Shown: one piece after another, positions 1 through 7,197 of the stretch
How positions within the stretch are numbered: position 1 is the first letter of the stretch
Layout: each line of letters begins with the position of its first letter
Source: Spirochaetaceae bacterium
GTDB lineage: Bacteria > Spirochaetota > Spirochaetia > SZUA-6 > RPPD01
Reading direction: 5' to 3'
NCBI GenBank assembly: GCA_003818675.1
Contig: RPPD01000022.1
Span: 1-11,923 of the forward strand
Length of the DNA stretch: 11,923 nucleotides
Translations under genes and position numbers: made by a program
The notes under the pieces: generated by a model
The model's database searches: none
Told to the model about the DNA's origin: nothing
The model's input: only the letters and a program-made list of their open reading frames with translations

Positions 1-623
1 CGCTGGAGTGCCGAACGGAAAAAAGGCCTGAAGAGCTTTTCCTGGTCAACTGGATCGATACCAGGACCCGTATCTTCAATTGAAAGAGACATCTGCTTCA
101 TGTCAGTATCAACATGCATAAGCATCCTGACCTGGCCGTGTTCCGGAGAATACTTGATTGCATTGTCTAAAATATTTCCGATGGCACGGGAGATACCCGC
201 CTGCTCTCCCTGCATAAAAATACGCAAGTCCTGCGGACAGCTGAAATCCAGTGTGATGTCCTTTTCAGAAGCCCCGGATTGGGCCCTGCGGTAGAGTGAA
301 TTCAGTACAGTCATGTACTCGATTTCTGATTTTTCCAGCAATCCTGCCTGGTATTTCTGAAAGTTGAGAATTTCCGAGATCAGTTCACGCGCCTCGCCGG
401 TCTTGAAAATGGCCTTGTTTACAAAAAGCATGGCTTTTGGATCCAGTTCCCCGGCGAATCCGTCAGAAATGACCTTTAAAATGGATTCAATTGAAGCAAG
501 CGGCGATTTCAGTTCATGGGAGAGAAAACCCAGAAGTTCCAGTGATTCATGATCAGGCTCGAAGGCAAACGGTTCTTCCGGCACCCCGGCACCTCGCTTT
601 CCAGCCGAACACCAGACTTGCAT
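1..623 (-). CDS. Histidine kinase, soluble, 3' end cut by window edge
   Basis: Two-component sensor kinase that would autophosphorylate on His and pass the phosphate to an unseen response regulator. The first 207 codons are present. After about 30 residues with no membrane helix or sensor domain comes a HisKA H-box (FLSHELKSP, His36). It is followed by an ATP-binding domain with an N-box (GNILDNAIKYSP, Asn150/Asn154) and a G1 box (EDTGPGI, about 183-189). The G2 region lies beyond the edge. The ATG at 623 is the first ATG in frame but has a poor Shine-Dalgarno; TTG at 626 or at 686 (overlapping the upstream gene) are alternatives. It starts 25 bp after the stop of the cyclic-nucleotide-binding gene on the same strand, so the two are probably co-transcribed. 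I infer that the upstream protein supplies the signal. The family call is firm; partner and signal are unknown. Confidence 0.88.
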   Translation of the reverse strand, partial: MQVWCSAGKRGAGVPEEPFAFEPDHESLELLGFLSHELKSPLASIESILKVISDGFAGELDPKAMLFVNKAIFKTGEARELISEILNFQKYQAGLLEKSEIEYMTVLNSLYRRAQSGASEKDITLDFSCPQDLRIFMQGEQAGISRAIGNILDNAIKYSPEHGQVRMLMHVDTDMKQMSLSIEDTGPGIDPVDQEKLFRPFFRSALQ

Positions 624-648
624 CAAAACATAGTCCGGCCGGGTATTT

Positions 649-1179
649 TCAAGTGGTTTGCGATTGTCCTGACATATAGTCCTCAAGCGTTGGCGCAAAG
701 TACTGCTTGAGACGCTCTATGTCTCCTGCGGTTACAGTGGATTCCTTCTCAAATACCAGTTCACGGTTGACGCTTGACAGCTTGTGCAAAAGACTGAAAA
801 TGATAAAAGCAAATATCTTGACTCCTGCCTTGGGCAGGGAGTTCACAAAGTGAATAAGCTTTTCACGGCTGATGCGCACGATCTCGACCTCGCCCTTTGC
901 CTTTACATCCGCGATCCGCTGCATCTCCATGAAAATGGAGGCCTCCCCCACGATGTCACCCTGTCCCACTCCACCTATGCGTATGTCCTTGTCTCCCTCT
1001 CCCGAGGAAAAGACATCCACTTCTCCGGAAAGAATCCCGCAGAGGAATGTAGATGTCTCGTTTTGTTCTATTATTGTCTCACCTTTTTCATACTTGACGA
1101 ACTCGCATTCGCCCAAAAGCCCCTGCACTTCGTCCTCAGACAGGGCTTCAAATATCTGGATTGTCCTCAAGGCACTCAT
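649..1179 (-). CDS. Cyclic nucleotide-binding domain protein (no HTH)
   Basis: A 176-residue protein with a CRP-type cyclic-nucleotide-binding beta-roll over roughly residues 8-120. A phosphate-binding cassette is visible at about 75-92 (GDIVGEASIF, then RIA), with Glu79 and Arg88 in the places expected to contact ribose and cyclic phosphate. The C-terminal 55 residues are helical and amphipathic, but I see no helix-turn-helix, so it is unlikely to be a DNA-binding CRP. It more likely regulates a partner protein, perhaps the kinase encoded 25 bp downstream. I chose the ATG at 1179 because AAGGAC lies a few bases upstream and family similarity begins there. The frame stays open up to a TTG at 1248, and a strong AGGAGG inside that extension is discussed as a finding. 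A divergent cyclase gene begins 206 bp away. Confidence 0.87.
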   Translation of the reverse strand: MSALRTIQIFEALSEDEVQGLLGECEFVKYEKGETIIEQNETSTFLCGILSGEVDVFSSGEGDKDIRIGGVGQGDIVGEASIFMEMQRIADVKAKGEVEIVRISREKLIHFVNSLPKAGVKIFAFIIFSLLHKLSSVNRELVFEKESTVTAGDIERLKQYFAPTLEDYMSGQSQTT

Positions 1180-1265
1180 TAGGCTGTCCTTAGAACGCTT
1201 GATAGTTTTGATACCCCACCTCCTAAACAAGCGGCAGCCGCAATGCAATACCCGCTTAACTTCCT

Positions 1266-1293
1266 ATTTTACAAACTATTTCCGTTTAATCAA
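1266..1293 (-). promoter_or_regulatory. Candidate sigma70-type promoter for the cNMP-binding gene
   Basis: On the minus strand TTGATT (1293-1288) is followed after 16 bp by TAAAAT (1271-1266). It lies about 85 bp upstream of the chosen start, in the divergent gap shared with the sensor-cyclase gene. The spacing and hexamers are reasonable, but AT-rich gaps give such matches by chance. Confidence 0.4.
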
Positions 1294-1385
1294 GGGCATG
1301 CAAGTCATTTTTTAACCATGTACAGCTGTGAAATTGGACAAAAAAAACTTGCTGCGGACAGGATGTTATATTAAGCTTAACTCTT

Positions 1386-1805
1386 ATGAAGGCAAATTTG
1401 TATATTCTAACAGTTTTGCTTCTATCAATAATACTTTCATGCACACAATCCCCTGCCGGAATGACATCACCATCCCTGCAGGATGCTTCGTGGGATTTCT
1501 ACTGGGACCAGATGGTCGAACCAGCTCTTTTTGTTGACAACAGCGCACCTGTCCCGCCTGGCCACATCAGACTTCCCTCCCTCTGGACTGATCCTGGACC
1601 AGATGGAAAACGCAATCCATCCTTTGGATTTGCCACGTACCACGCTGCAATTCCCGTACAGGTCGGGAAAACAATGGGTATATATGTCAGGGATGTTTTT
1701 TCCGCCTACAATCTATACGCAGACACCGAGCTTGTTCTTTCAAACGGAACTGCAGGTACTGATGAAATGGCCCACAAACCGGCATTTGCCACACGCACTG
1801 TCTAA
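1386..1805 (+). CDS. First open segment: signal plus periplasmic DISMED-type domain
   Basis: A 139-codon segment of the disrupted sensor-cyclase. It begins with a hydrophobic signal ending at a possible lipobox Cys19, then carries the WDFYWDQMVEP motif typical of the extracellular domain in 7TMR-DISM proteins. It ends at TAA before the last strands of that domain. The strand motif ILHLTIHVSNF, which normally completes the fold, lies just after the stop in the same frame. If only this piece is made it would be an exported, incomplete sensor domain with no membrane helices. Confidence 0.5.
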   Translation: MKANLYILTVLLLSIILSCTQSPAGMTSPSLQDASWDFYWDQMVEPALFVDNSAPVPPGHIRLPSLWTDPGPDGKRNPSFGFATYHAAIPVQVGKTMGIYVRDVFSAYNLYADTELVLSNGTAGTDEMAHKPAFATRTV

Positions 1806-4118
1806 TTCACCCCCAAAGCTGATATTCTGCACCTTACTATCCATGTTTCCAACTTCACAAACAGGGACGCTGGCATTGCATGGATAACAACCGGGACTGA
1901 AAGTGAAATCGCGCGTCTGCGCGGATATTCCGTTGCTTTTGACGCCTTCCTTATTGGAGGACTTTTCATCTTTGCAATATACCATCTTGTCTTGTTTCTG
2001 CTTCGCCTCAAGGAACTTAACCTTCTATATTTCAGCCTTTTGTGCATAGTCGTGGTTTTTCGCGTTGCGCTCATGGGAGAACGCCTGGCTTCGCACCTGT
2101 TTGCACAAATGAATCCGCAAATGCTGCTTCAGATTGAGTTTCTCACAGTCCCGCTTATCACAATTTGTTTTTCCTCATTTTTCTACCGTCAGTACAATAT
2201 ACGATGGTACCGTTTTTTCCATTATCCCGGCATTATCATAAGCGCACTGTTTGCCGCATCTATATTTGTCCTGCCCATCTCAATCTCCAATACTGTTCTC
2301 ACTTTCTATCACCTGACAGTGGCAACTCTGGGATTGGGATTCATCACAGCGCTCGTACACGCAATCTGGCTAAAAAAGGAAGGGGCAGTCTTTTTCCTCG
2401 CAGGGTTTCTCATTTTCTTTGCAGCGGTCATAAATGACATACTCCACTACAACCGTATCATCAACAGCGCATACCTTATACCTACGGGTATTTTTCTTTT
2501 CCTGTTTTCACAGGCTTTCATACTTTCATTCTCTTTTACAAGAGCATTTCGTTCCGTAGACACTCTTTCCCGAAAACTCATAACCCTGGACAAGCTCAAG
2601 GACGCCTTTTTGGCCAATACTTCAAATGAACTCGTTTCCCCGATAAGCACAATGATAGGGTCCGCGGAATCCATCCTGGAGGGAACAGCGGGAAGGGTCA
2701 ACGAGGAGCAAGCGAGAAAGCTCTCATTCATAGTGTCATCAGGACGCAGGCTTTCAAACCTCGTTCATGACATACTGGATTTTTCCCAGATCAAGCACAA
2801 AGAGCTTGTCCTGGAAAAACGGCATGCTGATATGCACCAGATTTGCCACATGGTTTTTCTTTTCTCCCGCCCGCTGCTGCGCGACAAGGAGATAGAACTG
2901 GAAAATAAAATCCCTGAGTCTTTTCCTCCTGTCTTTGGGGATGAGCGCAGAATCCAGCAGATTCTGAACAACCTGATAGACAATGCCATCAAGTTTACAG
3001 ACTCTGGCACCATCACAGTCACAGCATTCAAAATGCAGAATCAGGGATTTTTTGCCGTAGAGGATACGGGCCGCGGGATACCAGACGAAAAGCTTGATAT
3101 CATTTTTGAATCCTTTGGCCAGGTAAATCCAAAAATAGACTCACAGATGGGCGGAAAAGGACTTGGCCTTCCCATTACCAAATACCTCGTTGAACTGCAC
3201 GGCGGGGAAATATCGGTCAATTCTACTCCTGGTAAAGGATCCACTTTCACTTTCTCGCTTCCGCTTGCCACAATGGATGACGCGGAAAAACCAGAGCGCG
3301 TAGATGAAGAGGAACTCATGGAGGGTGTTTCTGAACAAACCCCCCTCACAAAGGCGGACAAACGCCATGTTCGTGTCCATCCCAGGGCTCCTGCTGTAAC
3401 AATACGGATCCTTTTGGCATCCGAGCATGCGCATGAACGCAAACACGTCATGGAGCTCCTTGAAACAGGTCATGCAGGCAAAAACAAAGAAACAACAGCG
3501 CACGCCAAAGCCCCTGGCGCATCAGAAACCTTTGCAATTTCAGAGGCGAGATCCGATGATGAGGCGATTGCCCAGATAGCCTCAAGCGAGTTTGATCTGG
3601 CGCTTGTGGATCTTGCGGGTGCAAAGGATGAACACGCGGGATTTGAACTCTGCTCACGCATACGAAAAAGAAAATCAAGGCAGGAACTGCCTGTGATTAT
3701 TATGGCAAAGCACAAGACAGACTCAGAGCTTGTGCGAAGCATAGAAGCGGGTGCCAATGATTTCATTGAAAAACCACTGATAAAATCCGAGCTTGTCATG
3801 CGGATCAAAACACACGCGGACCTCGCAAAGCTTGAGGCCGCATACAACCGTTTTATACCTGAGCGTTTTCTGGAACTTCTTGGCAAGGGGTCAATAGCGG
3901 AAGTGTCCCCTGGAGACCAGATCCAGAAGGAAATGACCATCCTCTTCTGCGATATCCGGGCATTCATGAGTTTTTCCGAAAAGATGTCCCCAAAGGAAAC
4001 CTTCACATTTCTCAATTCCTACTATGAAAAGATCACTCCAATAATAAGACACAACCGCGGGTTTATTGACAAGTATATCGGTGACGAGGTTATGGTGCTT
4101 TTCCCTGAGGACGGCTAG
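1806..4118 (+). CDS. Second open segment: 7TM, kinase-like module, receiver, half cyclase
   Basis: Open from the codon after TAA to TAG. The first usable start is TTG at 1992, inside the first membrane helix, followed by an ATG at 2073; neither has a good Shine-Dalgarno. The segment contains the membrane helices, the degenerate HisKA (TSNEL in place of TSHEL), a complete-looking ATPase domain, and a receiver that keeps Asp742 and Lys796 but lacks the usual N-terminal acidic pair (it reads ILLASEHAHE). It also carries the first half of the cyclase with both metal-binding Asp residues (FCDIR and YIGDEV). Independent translation would give a cyclase half without its transition-state Asn and Arg. 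Confidence 0.55.
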   Translation, partial: FTPKADILHLTIHVSNFTNRDAGIAWITTGTESEIARLRGYSVAFDAFLIGGLFIFAIYHLVLFLLRLKELNLLYFSLLCIVVVFRVALMGERLASHLFAQMNPQMLLQIEFLTVPLITICFSSFFYRQYNIRWYRFFHYPGIIISALFAASIFVLPISISNTVLTFYHLTVATLGLGFITALVHAIWLKKEGAVFFLAGFLIFFAAVINDILHYNRIINSAYLIPTGIFLFLFSQAFILSFSFTRAFRSVDTLSRKLITLDKLKDAFLANTSNELVSPISTMIGSAESILEGTAGRVNEEQARKLSFIVSSGRRLSNLVHDILDFSQIKHKELVLEKRHADMHQICHMVFLFSRPLLRDKEIELENKIPESFPPVFGDERRIQQILNNLIDNAIKFTDSGTITVTAFKMQNQGFFAVEDTGRGIPDEKLDIIFESFGQVNPKIDSQMGGKGLGLPITKYLVELHGGEISVNSTPGKGSTFTFSLPLATMDDAEKPERVDEEELMEGVSEQTPLTKADKRHVRVHPRAPAVTIRILLASEHAHERKHVMELLETGHAGKNKETTAHAKAPGASETFAISEARSDDEAIAQIASSEFDLALVDLAGAKDEHAGFELCSRIRKRKSRQELPVIIMAKHKTDSELVRSIEAGANDFIEKPLIKSELVMRIKTHADLAKLEAAYNRFIPERFLELLGKGSIAEVSPGDQIQKEMTILFCDIRAFMSFSEKMSPKETFTFLNSYYEKITPIIRHNRGFIDKYIGDEVMVLFPEDG

Positions 4119-4694
4119 GACGCTCTCAAGGCTGCGCTGGATATAAAAAAATCAATCGATATCTACAATGCATTCCGGGCCAAGATAGGCTATGAACCCG
4201 TTACCATAGGAATAGGAATACATTCCGGGCCGATGATGCTGGGTACAATCGGAGACCACCGAAGGCTTGACGGAACAGTCATATCAGACGCGGTCAATAC
4301 TGCCTCCAGGCTCGAGGGTCTGACCAAGCTCTATGGAGGATCCATCATCATAAGCGCATCAATTTTCTACGCACTGCAGGATCCAAGCCAGTACTTCTAC
4401 CGGTTCCTTGGTCTGGTGCAGGTCAAGGGCAAGCGCTCCACGGTTCCAATCTACGAAATCTTTGATGACAGCGAGGAAGGAAAGAAAAAACAGGCCACCA
4501 AGGATGATTTTGAAAAGGCCATGCAGCAGTACTTCAGGAAAGACTTCAAGGAAGCGAGCAGTTTATTCAAACAGATACTTGAAAAAAACAATGCAGACAA
4601 GGCAGCCAGGCTTTTCTTTAACCGATGCGAGGAATACAAGCACAAGGTCATCGACTCTGACTGGGATGGCGTGGAGACTGTGTTTACGAAATAG
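4119..4694 (+). CDS. Third open segment: C-terminal half of class III cyclase
   Basis: Continues directly after TAG with DALKAALDIKKS, then GIGIHSGPMMLGTIG and the SDAVNTASRLE motif that holds the catalytic Asn971 and Arg975 (numbered on the whole frame). A Lys/Arg-rich linker and a short TPR-like helical repeat close the protein. An ATG at 4233 could start a 153-residue product, but that would begin inside the beta-strand core, so a stand-alone function is unlikely. The gene ends 11 bp inside the convergent thioesterase gene. Confidence 0.5.
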   Translation, partial: DALKAALDIKKSIDIYNAFRAKIGYEPVTIGIGIHSGPMMLGTIGDHRRLDGTVISDAVNTASRLEGLTKLYGGSIIISASIFYALQDPSQYFYRFLGLVQVKGKRSTVPIYEIFDDSEEGKKKQATKDDFEKAMQQYFRKDFKEASSLFKQILEKNNADKAARLFFNRCEEYKHKVIDSDWDGVETVFTK

Positions 4695-5381
4695 GGGTAT
4701 TCAGCGTCCCCCACAGGGTCCGCGCCCTGCATATTTCATCATCCGGGCCATCACGCACAATCTTGTGCAGGAACTCTGTGTTGCTTCCATTTGTAAAAGA
4801 TGCAAGCGATTTGCCGCGCTCGCCTGAAAGCATTTCCGAATTATAATTTATTTCTATCAGTGTACAGTCATGATTGAAATATACTTCTTCCGGTATTGAT
4901 TCTGTGATCCATTCCACATATGCCAGATTGTTGGCATGATGGTTAATGTCTATCTGTCCCTTTCTGACAGATAAAATGGCTCCAGTTCTTTCTGCGGACG
5001 AAGGATCTTTTTTGCCTGGTTCTCCGGTTTTATTTCAATGGTAAGCCATGCTGTGGACGATTTTGCGACAAGTCGGTCCTGCCTGTCTGTTACGCTGAAT
5101 TCCCTGTACGTAAAAAGCTTTTCACTTCCAGAAGGCCAGGTTGTTACCGTGATGTCCTCACCGCAGTCAGTCCTGCGCAGGATCTCGAGCCTGAAACGGG
5201 AGAGCATCCATGTCATGTTCTTGCGCAACAGGTCTCCCACGCCAAAACCCAGCAGATTTGCGTGTACGCCGGCTGTATCCTGCAAGTATCCGGCGAGGCA
5301 GCCAACCGAGAGCCATCCCCTGAAATCCACCTCTGAAGGCCTGACGTGAAAATGTTCGCTATGCTTTTTTCCTGCAGCCAT
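4684..5381 (-). pseudogene. Acyl-ACP thioesterase (FatA-type), single-base frameshift
   Basis: Acyl-ACP thioesterases hydrolyse acyl-ACP to release free fatty acids in the cytoplasm and consist of two hotdog domains. The first 143 codons (5381-4950) give the N-terminal hotdog (DTAGVHANLLGFG, MTWMLSRFRLE, WPSGSEKLFTYREF) and run into TAG at 4952-4950. The C-terminal hotdog continues in the next frame from about 4975 to the TAA at 4684, with the catalytic motif DINHHANNLAYVEW (Asp, Asn, His). Adding one T to the TTTT run at 4976-4973 would join them as EPFLSVRKGQIDINHHANN, about 232 residues, which is near the usual family length. The join contains no canonical X-XXY-YYZ slippery heptamer in the right phase. 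The ATG at 5381 has only a weak upstream purine stretch. It is a broken gene or a sequencing error; the family call is firm. Confidence 0.85.
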
Positions 5382-5396
5382 CCTGTCAGAAAGACT

Positions 5397-5418
5397 ACCC
5401 TGAAAACCTGTTCAGGGT
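5397..5418. promoter_or_regulatory. Perfect inverted repeat, possible operator upstream of the thioesterase
   Basis: ACCCTGAA, a 6-bp spacer (AACCTG), then TTCAGGGT: an exact 8-bp inverted repeat 16 bp upstream of the thioesterase start. On the minus strand a TTGACC hexamer (5421-5416) overlaps one arm, and a weak TAGTCT follows at 18 bp. The repeat therefore sits between a possible -35 and -10, a common repressor position. It could also fold as a small hairpin in the leader mRNA. The regulator is unknown. Confidence 0.45.
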
Positions 5419-5444
5419 CAACATTTTTTAAATTGTACGATTTA

Positions 5445-5473
5445 TTGAAAATGAACAGGGCATGTCATATACT
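5445..5473 (+). promoter_or_regulatory. Sigma70-type promoter for the chemotaxis receptor gene
   Basis: TTGAAA (5445-5450), a 17-bp spacer and TATACT (5468-5473), close to consensus with ideal spacing. Transcription would start near 5480, giving a leader of about 30 nt that contains GGAGG at 5495-5499, nine bases before the GTG start. Confidence 0.65.
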
Positions 5474-5508
5474 TATCTTGTCCAAAGGTATTATGGAGGA
5501 GAGATAGT

Positions 5509-7134
5509 GTGAAAATATTCCAACGCGTGCGGGAAAAATACCTGAATCAAAACATCATCATACAAGAAAAATCCGTATCTCTTTTTGTACTGAATGCCAT
5601 TCTCACAGTGGGATTTACTCTTTTGGGTGTCACCCGCCTTTCAAGCGGTGGCATAGCCCTGGGTACAGCTGAAATCGTAATAGCCATTCTTGTAGCGGCA
5701 AGCATGTTTCTCATTATCAAAGGCCACTACCGCGGCATCAGTGTCTTCTCTCTTTTCCTTTTTTTTACAAGCGCCATGGTCCTTTTCATGATGAGGGAAA
5801 TAAAATCAGAAAGGGATATTTTTATCTTCTGTACATACATGATACCGGTATTCATTACATCAGCACTTTTGTCTTATCATCGCATTCAGGTTATAATTGT
5901 CACGATAGCCGGCTGCCTATGCAATCCGCTTATATTTTTCATGCGCATATTGCCCGCAATTGCAGTCCATACCGAAGGTGGAACCGCAGAGTTTATTGTG
6001 GCTTTTATGATGATGATTTTTTCAAGTGTCTTTGCCTACCAGCTGTTTATGGTACAGGAGAGAAGCCTTAAAACAATAGAACTTAAGGTGCATGAATCAA
6101 AAACACACCTTGATTCGATCACGTCACTGGTCAGTTCCACAAGCCATACCCTGGACATGGGAACACGACTTGCGAGTCTTGCAGGATCACAGATAGGCCT
6201 GACTCATGACATATCAGGTTATGCGGAAGAGCTTTATAAAAGCATCAATAATTTCGGAGCTGAGGTCCAGAATCTTACTGATATAAACAACACTCTGCAT
6301 GAGGCAAAAAAGGGAGTTCTGACTGAAATGGATGAACAGACTGTCGCAATCAATGAGACATCAGCTGTTCTTGAGCAATTTGGCGCCCAACTCGCATCAC
6401 TATCACTGACAGCTGGATCCAAGCAGGAACTGTTAAACGAGCTGTACTCCTCATCAAAAGACGGGCTTAAAACAATTGAAAAAAATGTGGCGGCCATAAG
6501 GGCGGCAGAAACCAGTTCCCAGAACATTCTTGAGGTGACAGGTGTTATTGCCAAAGTTGCCTCACGCACGACTCTTCTTGCCATGAATGCCGCAATAGAA
6601 GCGGCCCACGCCGGTGAAGCTGGAAAGGGCTTTGCCATTGTGGCTGGTGAAATACGGGCGCTCGCGGAGGAGGCAAATAAAAACTCCAAGTTGATTAAAC
6701 AATCCCTCAACCAGACAACCGAGCAAATTGAAGAGGCGGTAAAGGCAGGTGATTCAATTGCGGAAGTCTTTACCAGGATTTCCGGAAATGTGGCAAATGT
6801 TGACCAGGGCATGAGCGAGCTTGTTTCAGGTCTCAAGGAACTCGCCGCAGGTACAAAAACCATTGATGTTTCAGTTGAAAGCCTTCATCGCAACAACCAG
6901 GAAGTAAACTCAGCCATGGTTATCATGGAAAAGGGGATTACAGACGAGAGGCAGCTTGCGGAAAAACACAGCCGCGAACTGTCAAAAACAATTGAAGTCT
7001 TTACCAGGCTCAGGGAAGCGCTGCAATCGTTTTCACAGGAAGCGCAGACACTGGATATTGCCGGCAAGCAGAATAGTGATAGTTTCACCATGCTCAGGAA
7101 GGCCATGGACAATATAAGTCATGGGAATAAATAA
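5509..7134 (+). CDS. Methyl-accepting chemotaxis protein, six membrane helices
   Basis: A 541-residue chemoreceptor that would signal to a CheA/CheW array. Six hydrophobic helices span about 22-42, 50-70, 76-95, 104-123, 126-150 and 160-181, with only short loops and no periplasmic ligand domain. No HAMP domain follows. The cytoplasmic coiled coil runs from about 185 to the end, with the conserved hairpin tip near 348-390 (TTLLAMNAAIEAAHAGEAGKG, then FAIVAGEIRALAEEANKNS). There is no C-terminal CheR-binding pentapeptide. Input is probably membrane-embedded or cytoplasmic. The GTG start has GGAGG nine bases upstream and a good promoter. A 15-bp sequence is repeated exactly in the distal coiled coil (6763 and 6994). 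The lipoprotein gene 63 bp downstream may be co-transcribed. Confidence 0.93.
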   Translation: MKIFQRVREKYLNQNIIIQEKSVSLFVLNAILTVGFTLLGVTRLSSGGIALGTAEIVIAILVAASMFLIIKGHYRGISVFSLFLFFTSAMVLFMMREIKSERDIFIFCTYMIPVFITSALLSYHRIQVIIVTIAGCLCNPLIFFMRILPAIAVHTEGGTAEFIVAFMMMIFSSVFAYQLFMVQERSLKTIELKVHESKTHLDSITSLVSSTSHTLDMGTRLASLAGSQIGLTHDISGYAEELYKSINNFGAEVQNLTDINNTLHEAKKGVLTEMDEQTVAINETSAVLEQFGAQLASLSLTAGSKQELLNELYSSSKDGLKTIEKNVAAIRAAETSSQNILEVTGVIAKVASRTTLLAMNAAIEAAHAGEAGKGFAIVAGEIRALAEEANKNSKLIKQSLNQTTEQIEEAVKAGDSIAEVFTRISGNVANVDQGMSELVSGLKELAAGTKTIDVSVESLHRNNQEVNSAMVIMEKGITDERQLAEKHSRELSKTIEVFTRLREALQSFSQEAQTLDIAGKQNSDSFTMLRKAMDNISHGNK

Positions 7135-7197
7135 ATACGCATATAAACCGACCTTCAAAAATGGTCAGACAGTGACAGAGGAGGATTGACATTAGAA

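Larger units (their letters stand above)
1386..4694 (+). pseudogene. 7TMR-DISM sensor / kinase-like / receiver / class III cyclase, two in-frame stops
   Basis: A single 1102-codon frame interrupted by TAA (codon 140, 1803-1805) and TAG (codon 911, 4116-4118), with no frameshift. Domain order: signal with possible lipobox (ILSC, Cys19); 7TMR-DISMED-type periplasmic domain (WDFYW near 37, ending about 185); seven membrane helices (about 187-390); HisKA-like helix pair (405-470) with Asn414 where the phospho-acceptor His belongs; HATPase (about 515-628; NNLIDNAIKF, DTGRGI, GGKGLGL); receiver (about 670-810; Asp742, Lys796); class III cyclase (about 825-1035; Asp856, Asp900, Asn971, Arg975); and a C-terminal TPR-like stretch. 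Family members sense an extracellular ligand and make cAMP or cGMP at the inner membrane. The ATG at 1386 is the only ATG possible after an in-frame upstream stop and has no clear Shine-Dalgarno. Similarity continues straight through both stops, so nonsense mutation, suppression or sequence error are all possible. Confidence 0.85.

Noticed and set aside
1367..1372. TATATT as the -10 element of the sensor-cyclase promoter
   Set aside because: No acceptable -35 lies 16-18 bp upstream, so I did not list a promoter there.
1328..1537. A short plus-strand frame overlapping the start of the sensor-cyclase
   Set aside because: No conserved pattern; the frame beginning at 1386 has the signal sequence and WDFYW motif.
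3470..4015. A 181-codon minus-strand frame opposite the receiver and cyclase region
   Set aside because: Ser/Ala-rich antisense product without motifs; the plus strand shows receiver and cyclase signatures.
1803..4118. Reassignment of TAA and TAG to an amino acid
   Set aside because: The chemoreceptor ends at TAA, and both lipoproteins and the cyclase end at TAG, at positions that fit their predicted C-termini. No suppressor anticodon is seen in the two tRNAs here.
4950..4980. Programmed -1 frameshift in the thioesterase
   Set aside because: AAAGGG occurs near the junction, but it is not in the phase required for an X-XXY-YYZ slip, and frameshifting is not known for this family.
6234..6863. 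A 209-codon minus-strand frame inside the chemoreceptor gene
   Set aside because: It is a shadow of the Ala/Glu-rich coiled-coil codons; the plus strand carries the conserved receptor hairpin.
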